The notes beneath the pieces were generated by a model. It ran no database searches and was not told the DNA's origin. It saw only the letters and a list, made by a program, of their open reading frames with translations. The translations under genes were made by a program, and so were the position numbers. DNA of 64,000 nucleotides from the NCBI GenBank assembly GCA_029243025.1, contig JAQWSU010000030.1:1-64000 (forward strand), in the 5' to 3' direction. This document shows, piece by piece, positions 43,421 to 52,080 of the stretch; the first letter of the stretch is position 1, and each line of letters begins with the position of its first letter. This DNA comes from Pirellulaceae bacterium (GTDB lineage: Bacteria; Planctomycetota; Planctomycetia; Pirellulales; Pirellulaceae).

Positions 43421-46400
43421 ATGATGACATCGATCAGCAATCGACGGCGTGTGAAGCGAAACATCCGAGCGCTCCGGTCAGGCGACCGAAGACGGATGTC
43501 CCTGGAACAACTTGAGTTGCGAGAGTTGTTGGCAGCGGCACCGATGATATCGGAATTTCAGGCTGTGAATCGTGCTACGCTTCAAGATGGAGATGGAGAT
43601 TTTTCAGACTGGATAGAGATTCGCAACGACTCGAACCAACCTATTAATTTGCAGGGCTGGTATCTCACTGATGATGCCGACGAGTTAAGGAAATGGCAAT
43701 TTCCTGCTACGTCAATTGCTGCGAACGATGAGATCGTGGTGTTCGCATCTGGCAAGAATCGTGTTGTCGTTGGTCAGGAGTTGCATGCAAGTTTTAAACT
43801 TTCAGGCGACGGTGAGTATCTCGGTTTGGTTGATCCGAACGGGCAGGTTTCACAAGCATTCGCTCCGGAGTATCCAGCTCAGGTCCAAGACGATTCCTAC
43901 GGCTTAGGCGTGGGGCGTATTACCACTCAGCTGTTGGATCGCCAAATGGCAGTGCGATCTTTCGTGCCGCGCGACGATTCTCTCGGCGACGATTGGACTG
44001 CGCTGGGATTTGACGATGGTCAATGGCAACAAGGCATGGGACCGACTGGCTATGAACGCCCCTTGGTTGGCTCGGAAGAGTTAGAAGAGTTCACGGATGG
44101 GTTGGGAGCAGATTGGACGATCGATTTGCCAATGGAGGCTTCAAGTCGCGTTGCGGTGGAAGGTGGGCAATTGACGCTTGAGCTGCCTCCCGAGCAGTCA
44201 TTGATGGGAGAGGCTGGTCGAGGTTTGGCGCCGTTGGTTTACCGTGAATTACCGGCGAACACGAACAGTTTTGACTTGGTGGCCCAAATTGATTCGGGGA
44301 AGTCTCGAGGAAACACAGGGGTTGTGGTTTTTGACGCGAATCGGGATGAACCGGTGTTGGTTGCCCAATACGAAGCGCGACGTCAGTTTGCCATGCGTAG
44401 CGGTGGTGGGGTTGAGATTGCCAAGGCTCGCAAGCCAAACCGAGACAGTTATTACATTCGTGTTGGGTTTGACCATGAGGTTCGTGAATGGACGAGTTAC
44501 TACAAGGTGAAACTCGATGATGAATGGGTGCAGATCGGTACGGTGAGAGAGGGAGAGCGTGGTCTTGGCACGCCGATTGACCTGCGTGTGGGAGTTTTTG
44601 CCGAGTCAGGAAGTCGAGACGTCTCGGCTGTCATCGGATCTTTCGCGATCAGTCGCTTGCCCGGATCAGTCTATGAATCAACTATTGGTAATTCTGTTGA
44701 GTCGTCTTTGTATGATCACAATAGCTCGATTTTCTTGCGTGCCCCGTTCGAATTGGATGTGAATTCGTGGGATCCGACGCTGATTGATGGACTTGATTTC
44801 TCCGCAGCATTTGACGATGGCTTTCGCTTGTTTCTTAACGGCGTAGAGGTTGCTTCCCATCATGCGCCGGATGACGCCGGTTGGAACGCGCAGGCTACGG
44901 GAAGCTACGGGACTTCGTTAGGGGCGATTCCAACCAAGTCGTTTGACCTTTCCGAGCAGGTTGATTTGCTCCAGCCAGGTGACAATGTCTTAGCGATTCA
45001 GGGTATGAATCTCGATAGTGCCGATGTCGATTTTTATTTTGCTGCAGAGCTAACCGCTTTGCAGTTTGAACCGCTAACGGAACAGGAGTTTTCTAACCCA
45101 ACACCCGGTCGTCCGAATCTTGCGCCCGCGCTGCCGTCACCAAAAATTGTAGGTGAACAGGGTGCGTTTGTTGGCACTCGAATGATCTCGGTAGAGAACC
45201 TTGCCGGGCCGAATACGGAGATTCGATATACGTTGGATGGAGAGGAACCCACCATCCATTCAGCCCTTTATCAACAGCCGATACCGATTTCTAAGACGAC
45301 GATGTTTCAAGCACGCGTTTTTGATTTAGATGAGCATGGACGTGACCCAAGTCAGTTGGTGGGTGGGACCTTTTTGGCATTCGCGCCGGATGTGATGGGA
45401 CGAGAGTCGGATCTTCCGATTTTGGTATTGGACACGCTCAGCCAAGATATTCCGCAAACTGAGGCGACTGAGCTAACCGCTGCAAATGCACTGCTATACG
45501 ATTTGAATCCTGAAAAACTCGTTTCAGCTTTGGGCAGTGGTGATGTTGGTTATCTCGGTCGAGCGGGGCTTCGTGTTCGCGGTTCGACAACGCGTGGACA
45601 GGCTAAGCCAAATTTGACCTTCGAAACCTGGGGTGTCAATGGATTTCAACAAGATGATGATGTCGATGTGAGTCTTGTCGGGTTGCCACCCGATAGTGAT
45701 TGGGTCTTGCATGCTCCGTTTGGATTTGATCGAGCACTCATCAGGAATCAGGTGTTCTTCGACTTGGCCAACAGTGTACTCGATTGGTCACCGCATACTC
45801 GTCCGATCGAGGTCTACCTCAATCGGAATGATGATGTTGTTTCGAATGAAGACTATGTCGGGATGTATGTGTTGATCGAAAAAGTGAAACGAAGTCCAGA
45901 TCGAGTGGACATTCAACGCATCACGCCAGCCGATAGCGATCCGAATCGTCAAGAAATTAGCGGTGGTTACATCTGGAAAGTTGACCGATCCGATCCGGGG
46001 GACGCACCCTTTAGTGCGGGTGGTCGAAGTTTGAATTGGGTCTATCCGAAGAATTCTGGTGACCGTTCCAGGATTGACCAACAGGTTACGGCTGAGCAGC
46101 AAGCCTGGGTGCAGTCTTATTTCGAAGAATTCGCGGCGACGCTAGAGAAGCCTGATTTGAATGACCCGGCTGGCTATTCCAACTATATCGATGTCGATTC
46201 TTGGATCAATGCTCATTTGGTGAATGTACTTTCGTTTAATGTTGATGCATTGCGTTTGAGCACTTACTTGTTCAAAGATCGCGATGGGAAAATCGAGTAC
46301 GGACCGCTTTGGGACTGCGATCGCTGTATGGAATCGAATGATGATCGGGATGATGATCCAACAATCTGGTCGCATCCAGGTGGAACGGATTTCTTCGCAG

Positions 46401-47956
46401 CGGGGCCCCACAATGATCCATGGTTCCGGCAGTTGTTCAAAGATCCGAATTTCTGGCAACTTTATATAGATCGTTGGTCCGAATTGCGACAGACGATTTG
46501 GTCCTCCGCCGGTCTGGACCAAATAATCGATCAACAAGCCGCACAGGTGGCGGCATCGAGTCAGCTGGACGCTGATCGCTGGAATCGAACATTTCGCGGA
46601 TCCGCGGAATATGACTCCGGTGTGTTGGATGAGACTTGGGAAGGCGAAGTCGAACATCTCCGGATGTGGCTCCACGCTCGGGCTGAATTCATGGATCAGA
46701 ATTTTGTCAGCCGTCCAGAATTGTTAGTCGGCGATAAGGCAGCAGGTTTGTCTCAGGAGATTCGTGTCACGTCGGGGACGAAAGTTTCCATTTCGCCGAC
46801 GAAGATGACCTTCCTGGGCGAAACCACGACGCTCACGGGTCCGCCAGAGTCGACCATGGCATCGTATCGAGTACCGTCCGATAACTCGCTTGGCGAATCC
46901 TGGACCACGGTTGGCTTCGACGATTCCGCCTGGTCGACCGGCCCACTTGGTTTTGGCTTTGATTCGCGCGACAATTTTACCGAGCACATTCAAACAGAAG
47001 TGCCGGTCCGTGACCTGGTACCGGGAGCGACCACCATGCTGGTCCGAATTCCGTTCGAGCTTGAGGAGATGAACCAAGTCGCAGATAAAGCGATCAAGTT
47101 ACGTATCAAATTCGACGACGGATTTGTCGCCCATTTGAATGGACAAAGAATTGCCTCACGGAATCTGCGCGATGAAACGCCTTCGTGGGATTCACAGGCA
47201 AACATTCGGCGAAATGCGGCGGCTGTCGAATTCCTCGAGTTTGACGTTTCAGACCATCGACAGGCGTTGATCGAGGGAACTAATGTTTTGGCGATTCAAC
47301 TCGTCAATGCGGCGGCCACAAGTGGGGATATGCTGCTCGTGCCTGAACTTGTTAGTCAACAAGTAAGCGTCGGGAAAAATCCGGCTGCAAAAGTCTATCT
47401 GACGACGGATGGCAGCGATCCGCGATCGGCCGAGGGGATTCCGAGTCAAAATTCTGCCGATTGGGATGTGAATCAAAAGTTCACCGTGAACGAGAACGTC
47501 CGTTTGATTGCCCGGACTTTGGATGATTCGGATCGTGGACCCGAGTCGAAAATCGTTTTGACCGATTGGAGTGCACCGACGATTTACGATTTTGTCGTCA
47601 GCTCGATTGCCGGTGATTTCGATCACAGTGGGGTGTTGGATGTGCGAGACCTAGATCGCTTAACGGAAGAGTTACGTGTTGCAAATCCCGATATTCGCTT
47701 CGATTTGAACGGCGACGGTGTTGTGAATTCAGCGGATCGAGAACAGATGGTTATGGGGGTGCTGAATACGCCCTTCGGGGATGTCGATTTTAACGGAGCC
47801 TTTGACTCAGCGGATCTGATCGTTGTGAATCAGGCCGGTGAATACGAAGACGGTCAGTCGGGCAATTCAACCTGGGCAGAAGGCGACTGGGATGGGGATG
47901 GTGAATTCACAACGGCGGATTTGGTGTTCGCCTTTCGCCGTTCCAGATTTGGGTAG
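43421..47956 (+). CDS. Giant secreted CotH-kinase-fold protein with lamin-tail and dockerin domains
   Basis: A 1511-residue protein. The start at 43421 is preferred because GAGG lies eight bases upstream and because the N-terminus then reads as the planctomycete surface-protein signature (MSLEQLELRELLAAAP, about residues 26-41). Domains in order: lamin-tail-like (about 45-140), a jelly-roll-like module with SLGDDWTALGFDDGQW (about 185-215), an Ig/beta-hexosaminidase C-terminal-like stretch (about 590-640), a CotH kinase domain (about 660-1095, with DSDWVLHAPFGFDRALIRN and the catalytic GPLWDCDRCM), a second SLGESWTTVGFDDSAW module (about 1150), and C-terminal dockerin-like EF-hand repeats (about 1397-1511). 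CotH proteins are secreted atypical kinases. It is probably cell-surface or secreted, with a phosphorylated surface target. Confidence 0.85.
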   Translation: MMTSISNRRRVKRNIRALRSGDRRRMSLEQLELRELLAAAPMISEFQAVNRATLQDGDGDFSDWIEIRNDSNQPINLQGWYLTDDADELRKWQFPATSIAANDEIVVFASGKNRVVVGQELHASFKLSGDGEYLGLVDPNGQVSQAFAPEYPAQVQDDSYGLGVGRITTQLLDRQMAVRSFVPRDDSLGDDWTALGFDDGQWQQGMGPTGYERPLVGSEELEEFTDGLGADWTIDLPMEASSRVAVEGGQLTLELPPEQSLMGEAGRGLAPLVYRELPANTNSFDLVAQIDSGKSRGNTGVVVFDANRDEPVLVAQYEARRQFAMRSGGGVEIAKARKPNRDSYYIRVGFDHEVREWTSYYKVKLDDEWVQIGTVREGERGLGTPIDLRVGVFAESGSRDVSAVIGSFAISRLPGSVYESTIGNSVESSLYDHNSSIFLRAPFELDVNSWDPTLIDGLDFSAAFDDGFRLFLNGVEVASHHAPDDAGWNAQATGSYGTSLGAIPTKSFDLSEQVDLLQPGDNVLAIQGMNLDSADVDFYFAAELTALQFEPLTEQEFSNPTPGRPNLAPALPSPKIVGEQGAFVGTRMISVENLAGPNTEIRYTLDGEEPTIHSALYQQPIPISKTTMFQARVFDLDEHGRDPSQLVGGTFLAFAPDVMGRESDLPILVLDTLSQDIPQTEATELTAANALLYDLNPEKLVSALGSGDVGYLGRAGLRVRGSTTRGQAKPNLTFETWGVNGFQQDDDVDVSLVGLPPDSDWVLHAPFGFDRALIRNQVFFDLANSVLDWSPHTRPIEVYLNRNDDVVSNEDYVGMYVLIEKVKRSPDRVDIQRITPADSDPNRQEISGGYIWKVDRSDPGDAPFSAGGRSLNWVYPKNSGDRSRIDQQVTAEQQAWVQSYFEEFAATLEKPDLNDPAGYSNYIDVDSWINAHLVNVLSFNVDALRLSTYLFKDRDGKIEYGPLWDCDRCMESNDDRDDDPTIWSHPGGTDFFAAGPHNDPWFRQLFKDPNFWQLYIDRWSELRQTIWSSAGLDQIIDQQAAQVAASSQLDADRWNRTFRGSAEYDSGVLDETWEGEVEHLRMWLHARAEFMDQNFVSRPELLVGDKAAGLSQEIRVTSGTKVSISPTKMTFLGETTTLTGPPESTMASYRVPSDNSLGESWTTVGFDDSAWSTGPLGFGFDSRDNFTEHIQTEVPVRDLVPGATTMLVRIPFELEEMNQVADKAIKLRIKFDDGFVAHLNGQRIASRNLRDETPSWDSQANIRRNAAAVEFLEFDVSDHRQALIEGTNVLAIQLVNAAATSGDMLLVPELVSQQVSVGKNPAAKVYLTTDGSDPRSAEGIPSQNSADWDVNQKFTVNENVRLIARTLDDSDRGPESKIVLTDWSAPTIYDFVVSSIAGDFDHSGVLDVRDLDRLTEELRVANPDIRFDLNGDGVVNSADREQMVMGVLNTPFGDVDFNGAFDSADLIVVNQAGEYEDGQSGNSTWAEGDWDGDGEFTTADLVFAFRRSRFG

Positions 47957-48079
47957 TCAGCGATCGCGTGTCGCCGAGATTGATCTCCGATCGATGAAAT
48001 CAAATTCCGGGAGCCAAATCGGAAGCCAAGCTCCGAAGAATGATGGTGCGATCCAGATCTCATACCGAGAACAGGTAGT

Positions 48080-48973
48080 CTAGTCGCAGAAAGCATAGCG
48101 GAGGATGCAGAACACCGTTTCGATTCCGTCCTTGATGCCGATTTTCTTGCCTTCACTCCAGTCGCGCGCACTGTAGCGCACCGGAAGTTCAACGATGTGG
48201 TGCCCTCGCCGAGCAACCTTGGCAGTGATCTCTGGCTCGAATCCAAAACGATCCTGGTGAATCGATAAGTCCGTGATTACCTCCTTACGAAAAACCTTGT
48301 AGCACGTTTCCATGTCGGTCAATCGAAGGCCAGTAGTCAAGTTCGATAGCTTCGTGAGCAGACGGTTGCCGAGTCGATGCAATTTTGAGGAGCCAGTCCA
48401 GCGGTTCGTAAGAAAGCGTGATCCATAGACGATGTGGCTGCGTCCTTTCAGAATTGGATCCAATAAATGAGGAATGTCACGCGGGTCGTATTCGAGATCG
48501 GCGTCTTGAATCAAAACGACGTCGCCGGTCGCCTGTTCAAAGCCTGTACGAACTGCCGAACCCTTGCCTTGATTCTTAGGCTTCAACACAACGCGAAGTC
48601 CTGGTAGGTGAGTGAGACGCTGCAAGATTTCGCGAGTTCCGTCGTCGCTCCCGTCGTCCACAACAATGATTTCTTTCGGTATGCTCAAGGCCAACAGTCG
48701 CGCGATGATTTGATGGATCGTGCGGGACTCATTGAAGACCGGTATCACCACCGACAAACAGAAATTGTCAGGATATCGACATTCGGCTTCGGGTGGGGTG
48801 TAGCTGTCCTCTGAATTCAATTGCTGAGCAATCTGCTCCAGTTCGCGGAGCATTTCGTCGGTCTGCCGAAGTGGTGCCTCCGTCGATGCGGACGATGGAG
48901 GAAGCGGCACCTGGCTGGGCGAGGTTCCCATCAGTGGACTGTTGATTGCGGAGTCGTGATTCATGTTGGACAT
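48080..48973 (-). CDS. Family 2 glycosyltransferase (dolichyl-phosphate-mannose-synthase-like)
   Basis: A 297-residue GT2-type enzyme. After an acidic, low-complexity N-terminus the nucleotide-sugar domain starts with NFCLSVVIPVFNESRTIHQI, then IIVVDDGSDDGTREIL, the DXD motif in VLIQDADLEYDPRDI, and DMETCYKVFRKEV and RFGFEPEITAKVARRGHHI, which are typical of polyprenyl-phosphate sugar transferases. There are no C-terminal membrane helices. The ATG at 48973 lies eight bases after the stop of the upstream membrane-protein gene, with AAGGA just before it; a longer frame overlapping that gene is unlikely. It probably makes a lipid-linked sugar for surface polysaccharide or protein glycosylation. 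Confidence 0.85.
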   Translation of the reverse strand: MSNMNHDSAINSPLMGTSPSQVPLPPSSASTEAPLRQTDEMLRELEQIAQQLNSEDSYTPPEAECRYPDNFCLSVVIPVFNESRTIHQIIARLLALSIPKEIIVVDDGSDDGTREILQRLTHLPGLRVVLKPKNQGKGSAVRTGFEQATGDVVLIQDADLEYDPRDIPHLLDPILKGRSHIVYGSRFLTNRWTGSSKLHRLGNRLLTKLSNLTTGLRLTDMETCYKVFRKEVITDLSIHQDRFGFEPEITAKVARRGHHIVELPVRYSARDWSEGKKIGIKDGIETVFCILRYAFCD

Positions 48974-48980
48974 GGCGTCC

Positions 48981-50747
48981 TTATTTTCGATTTTGGGCCA
49001 ATTCGAACGATAGCTGGAGTCGAGGTGCTGCTGGCCAGGGCACAACTCCCGTTTGAGTATCTGAACTGATGTGTCGTCGTGACTTGGGTAAAAATCGCGT
49101 ACTTTGGATTTCATCGAATTCGCTCGCCCGTCCCCATAATTGGGCCAATTCATCCTGATACAACAAAACCCATTCGGAGTGGACTTGTTGCATGACAGCA
49201 ACCGAATGCTGCTGGCGTCTATTTAACAACACTAGGTCCGGTTCTTGCCACCTCAGTATTTGAGTGGGATCGGCTGGTGGCGACTGTGGACTTCGATATC
49301 GCTTCTGAAAGTCGCCATTTCCCACAAAAAAATCGAAGTGACGGTCGACTGCCTCTTGGGGATAACAGGTTCGAAATCGGCCGTCGAATGCCACTTTGAT
49401 GCCGGAATCACTGGGTTTCCTGGCCCCAAGGACGGAGATTGTGTATTGTGCCCAACGCCCTGAGACGACAAGCTTTCCTGTAAGCCCCTCATTTGCCATG
49501 AATTGAATTGCCGAAACGGGAAACTGCTCGCGAGCTACTTCGACTTTTTGGAGGCGGCGGCCGAGTTGTACGGCCAGGAATGTACAAATTAGCATCAAAA
49601 GCAGGCAGATGGTCGTTCGCGTCGGAGTCGAAAACGTGTTCTGTGGTGAAGCCGATTGACCAGTCAGGCTCATTCGCAGCCGTTCGCCTACCGATTGCAG
49701 ATGCGGTGGTAGCCAAAACCCAAACAGCAACACGACAAAAGGTAGATGTCGTTGATGTTGTATCCCCTGGCTGAGTACCAATGCGAGTACGAGCAGTTGA
49801 GTAAAGTCGCGGGGCAGGCGACTAAAGATTAGCCCAAGGGTAATCAACGCCAACAGGACCCAAAGTTTCACGGCTGCTGGGGTGAATAGATCAGGCGGAT
49901 GCCATTCTAGGATTTCGGGGCGGGGTACTCGTAACGCTTCGAACAACCAGCGATGCAGTTCCGTTCCATACGGGTTGAGTATTGTGGCCAAGCCGCCGAC
50001 GATCATCAGAGATCCTAGGTAAGCGATAACGCTCACCCGTAACTCCTCACCACGAAAACCGTATTCAATCGCTCGGCTGCCGAGAATCACCAAATAGACA
50101 GCTAAACCGGCCAGGAAGCCGCCATGGGTGTTGGCCCAGATCCACAGTAAAAAAGGGCAGAGCCAGAGTCCGGCCAGCCGATTCGTGTAGCGCAGCCGGT
50201 TGGGTTGCTCGGTGGGTGCCGGCCAGGGCAGGTTCCAGCGGTTAGTCCATCCCTGGAAACAGCAATCCGTCCAAGCGATTAACAAGGCAAAGTAGAAAAA
50301 GCTGAACAGATGGGGGCGCAAACCCCAATAGAACGAAAGATTGATCGAGACGATCAGGCAAACCAATGCGATGATCACACTGTTAACCTGTTGTTTTAGA
50401 GCCCGATAGACAATCAGCAGCAACACGATGCATCCGAGTAGGCACTTGAGAAGCAGGAGGCTTTCGACACCCAGCAGATTGGATCCGCTTGCGAAGATGA
50501 TTTCACTTAAGTGTTCATGGTTAATCCAGCGATGCCCCTGTGCTGTGAAGGTATAGGTGGCCGTCTCAGCGATGCCGTGTTTGAGCGTGTCCTGTCCATA
50601 TTTCACATGGCCCCAAAAATCGGAATCAACCGTGCTGGGGCTCATCGGGATCGCGCACCAGAGGATAACGGCGGCGAGAAAAGTGAATCGAAGCAAGCGC
50701 GGATGAAAAAAGCCTGTTTTCGCGCTGGATTCGAGAGTAGATTCCAT
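48981..50747 (-). CDS. Multi-pass membrane protein, probable GT-C-type glycosyltransferase
   Basis: A 588-residue protein with about ten to twelve membrane segments and a soluble C-terminal domain of about 170 residues. An early periplasmic loop holds the acidic motif STVDSDFWGHVKYGQ, followed by HRWINHEHLSEII; this resembles the catalytic first loop of GT-C glycosyltransferases that use polyprenyl-phosphate sugars. The GT2 enzyme that could supply such a donor is encoded eight bases downstream, which supports the reading. I recognise no named family and a different membrane function remains possible. The ATG at 50747 is the only clear start. Confidence 0.65.
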   Translation of the reverse strand: MESTLESSAKTGFFHPRLLRFTFLAAVILWCAIPMSPSTVDSDFWGHVKYGQDTLKHGIAETATYTFTAQGHRWINHEHLSEIIFASGSNLLGVESLLLLKCLLGCIVLLLIVYRALKQQVNSVIIALVCLIVSINLSFYWGLRPHLFSFFYFALLIAWTDCCFQGWTNRWNLPWPAPTEQPNRLRYTNRLAGLWLCPFLLWIWANTHGGFLAGLAVYLVILGSRAIEYGFRGEELRVSVIAYLGSLMIVGGLATILNPYGTELHRWLFEALRVPRPEILEWHPPDLFTPAAVKLWVLLALITLGLIFSRLPRDFTQLLVLALVLSQGIQHQRHLPFVVLLFGFWLPPHLQSVGERLRMSLTGQSASPQNTFSTPTRTTICLLLMLICTFLAVQLGRRLQKVEVAREQFPVSAIQFMANEGLTGKLVVSGRWAQYTISVLGARKPSDSGIKVAFDGRFRTCYPQEAVDRHFDFFVGNGDFQKRYRSPQSPPADPTQILRWQEPDLVLLNRRQQHSVAVMQQVHSEWVLLYQDELAQLWGRASEFDEIQSTRFLPKSRRHISSDTQTGVVPWPAAPRLQLSFELAQNRK

Positions 50748-51063
50748 CAGTATTTGCGTCCGATCGGCAACTTTCCTTACGTTTTGTCGTTGAAATAATA
50801 GGTCGCGGACGCTTCGGAGTGCGGGCGCGTCGCAGGGCTGCCTGAATTCGTTTTGCTTGTTTTGGGATGCGGGACGTTATAGACGGCCCAATCCTTGCAA
50901 GCGGTGGGGTGAGGCGGTTGATTCTGTGTCCAAGATAACTGGTGCAAATCTTGAATTGTGGCTTGATTCATCGGCAGCATTTTCGACCCACGCTAGTTCA
51001 GACGTAGATCGAAGGGATAGAATGAACAGGACACATTTGAACTGACTTCGACATGAGGCTTTC
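50748..51063. other. Divergent spacer before the AAA+ operon
   Basis: About 315 bases separate divergent genes and should hold both promoters. No coding frame or strong hairpin was seen. Confidence 0.4.
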
Positions 51064-52056
51064 ATGGATAAACCGCAAGTGACAGAAGACGATCCGAGCT
51101 ACGTCGAGATTGACGGAGTGCGGTTGCAGTTGAGCCATCCGAACGAAATTGCTGGCGAGTGGATTGGGCAGAGTGATATTCTGCAACAATTATTGGCTTG
51201 TTGGCTCGTTGTCGACAAGGTCGACTTACCCTTATCACCTCGGCTGATCGGACCTCCTGGAATTGGGAAGACGGCGTTGGGGATGGCCGGTTCTCGGATG
51301 CGTGAGCAGCAACTGTACATTTATCAGTGCACGGCAGACACGCGTCCAGAAGATCTCTTAGTGACCCCCGTCTTGGCCGAAAATGGCAAGATTGCCTATC
51401 ACGCTTCGCAGCTTGTGACGGCCATGTTGCGTGGGGGCGTGTGTTTGTTGGATGAAGGCAATCGCATGAATGAGAAATCGTGGGCCAGTCTGGCACCGTT
51501 ACTCGATCATCGACGATATGTCGAATCGATAGTGGCCGGCATCACGATCCGCGCTCATCCCGAGTTTCGTTGTGCCGTCACGATGAACCAAGATGAATCA
51601 ACGTACGAGATTCCTGACTACATTCTTAGTCGGTTACAACCCACGCTTGAACTTGGTTACCCCAACAAGCAGGATGAAATGGCCATCCTTCAGTACCATT
51701 TGCCATTTGCCGAAGCGGAGATGTTGGCGATGACCGTGGAGTTCCTACAACGCTCGCACGAGTTGACCTTGGATTTCTCGACGCGTGACGGGATTAACTT
51801 GTTGCGTTACGCCATGAAACGCCTCGAGCAGATCCCAGACCATCCGATCAACAAGGATGAACTTTGGCGGGAGGCTTTACACCGTTGCTTGGGCGAAGAT
51901 GCCTTGGATCTTGATACACTCGCTGATCGCCAAAAACGTACGCTTGGTGGGGACTCGATGCCCTTGGGGCTTGGTGATTTCTTTTTCTCCCAAGATGATC
52001 CGCTCAATCCGGATCGTGATGAAGACGATGATGACGAGACAGACGATTTGATTTGA
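51064..52056 (+). CDS. MoxR-like AAA+ ATPase
   Basis: A 330-residue AAA+ ATPase of the MoxR/AAA_5 type. Walker A is GPPGIGKTA near residue 62, Walker B is [11 protein letters not shown] near residue 120, and the sensor region is AVTMNQDE near 175, followed by [16 protein letters not shown]. MoxR ATPases are chaperone-like and usually act on a partner that carries a von Willebrand-type domain. The C-terminal tail is very acidic ([14 protein letters not shown]). ATG at 51064 with GAGG five bases before it. The next gene begins only about 24 bases after its stop, so both form an operon, but no VWA gene is next door. Confidence 0.88.
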   Translation: MDKPQVTEDDPSYVEIDGVRLQLSHPNEIAGEWIGQSDILQQLLACWLVVDKVDLPLSPRLIGPPGIGKTALGMAGSRMREQQLYIYQCTADTRPEDLLVTPVLAENGKIAYHASQLVTAMLRGGVCLLDEGNRMNEKSWASLAPLLDHRRYVESIVAGITIRAHPEFRCAVTMNQDESTYEIPDYILSRLQPTLELGYPNKQDEMAILQYHLPFAEAEMLAMTVEFLQRSHELTLDFSTRDGINLLRYAMKRLEQIPDHPINKDELWREALHRCLGEDALDLDTLADRQKRTLGGDSMPLGLGDFFFSQDDPLNPDRDEDDDDETDDLI

Positions 52057-52080
52057 GCCATTCTTCATACGGGTTTGCAG

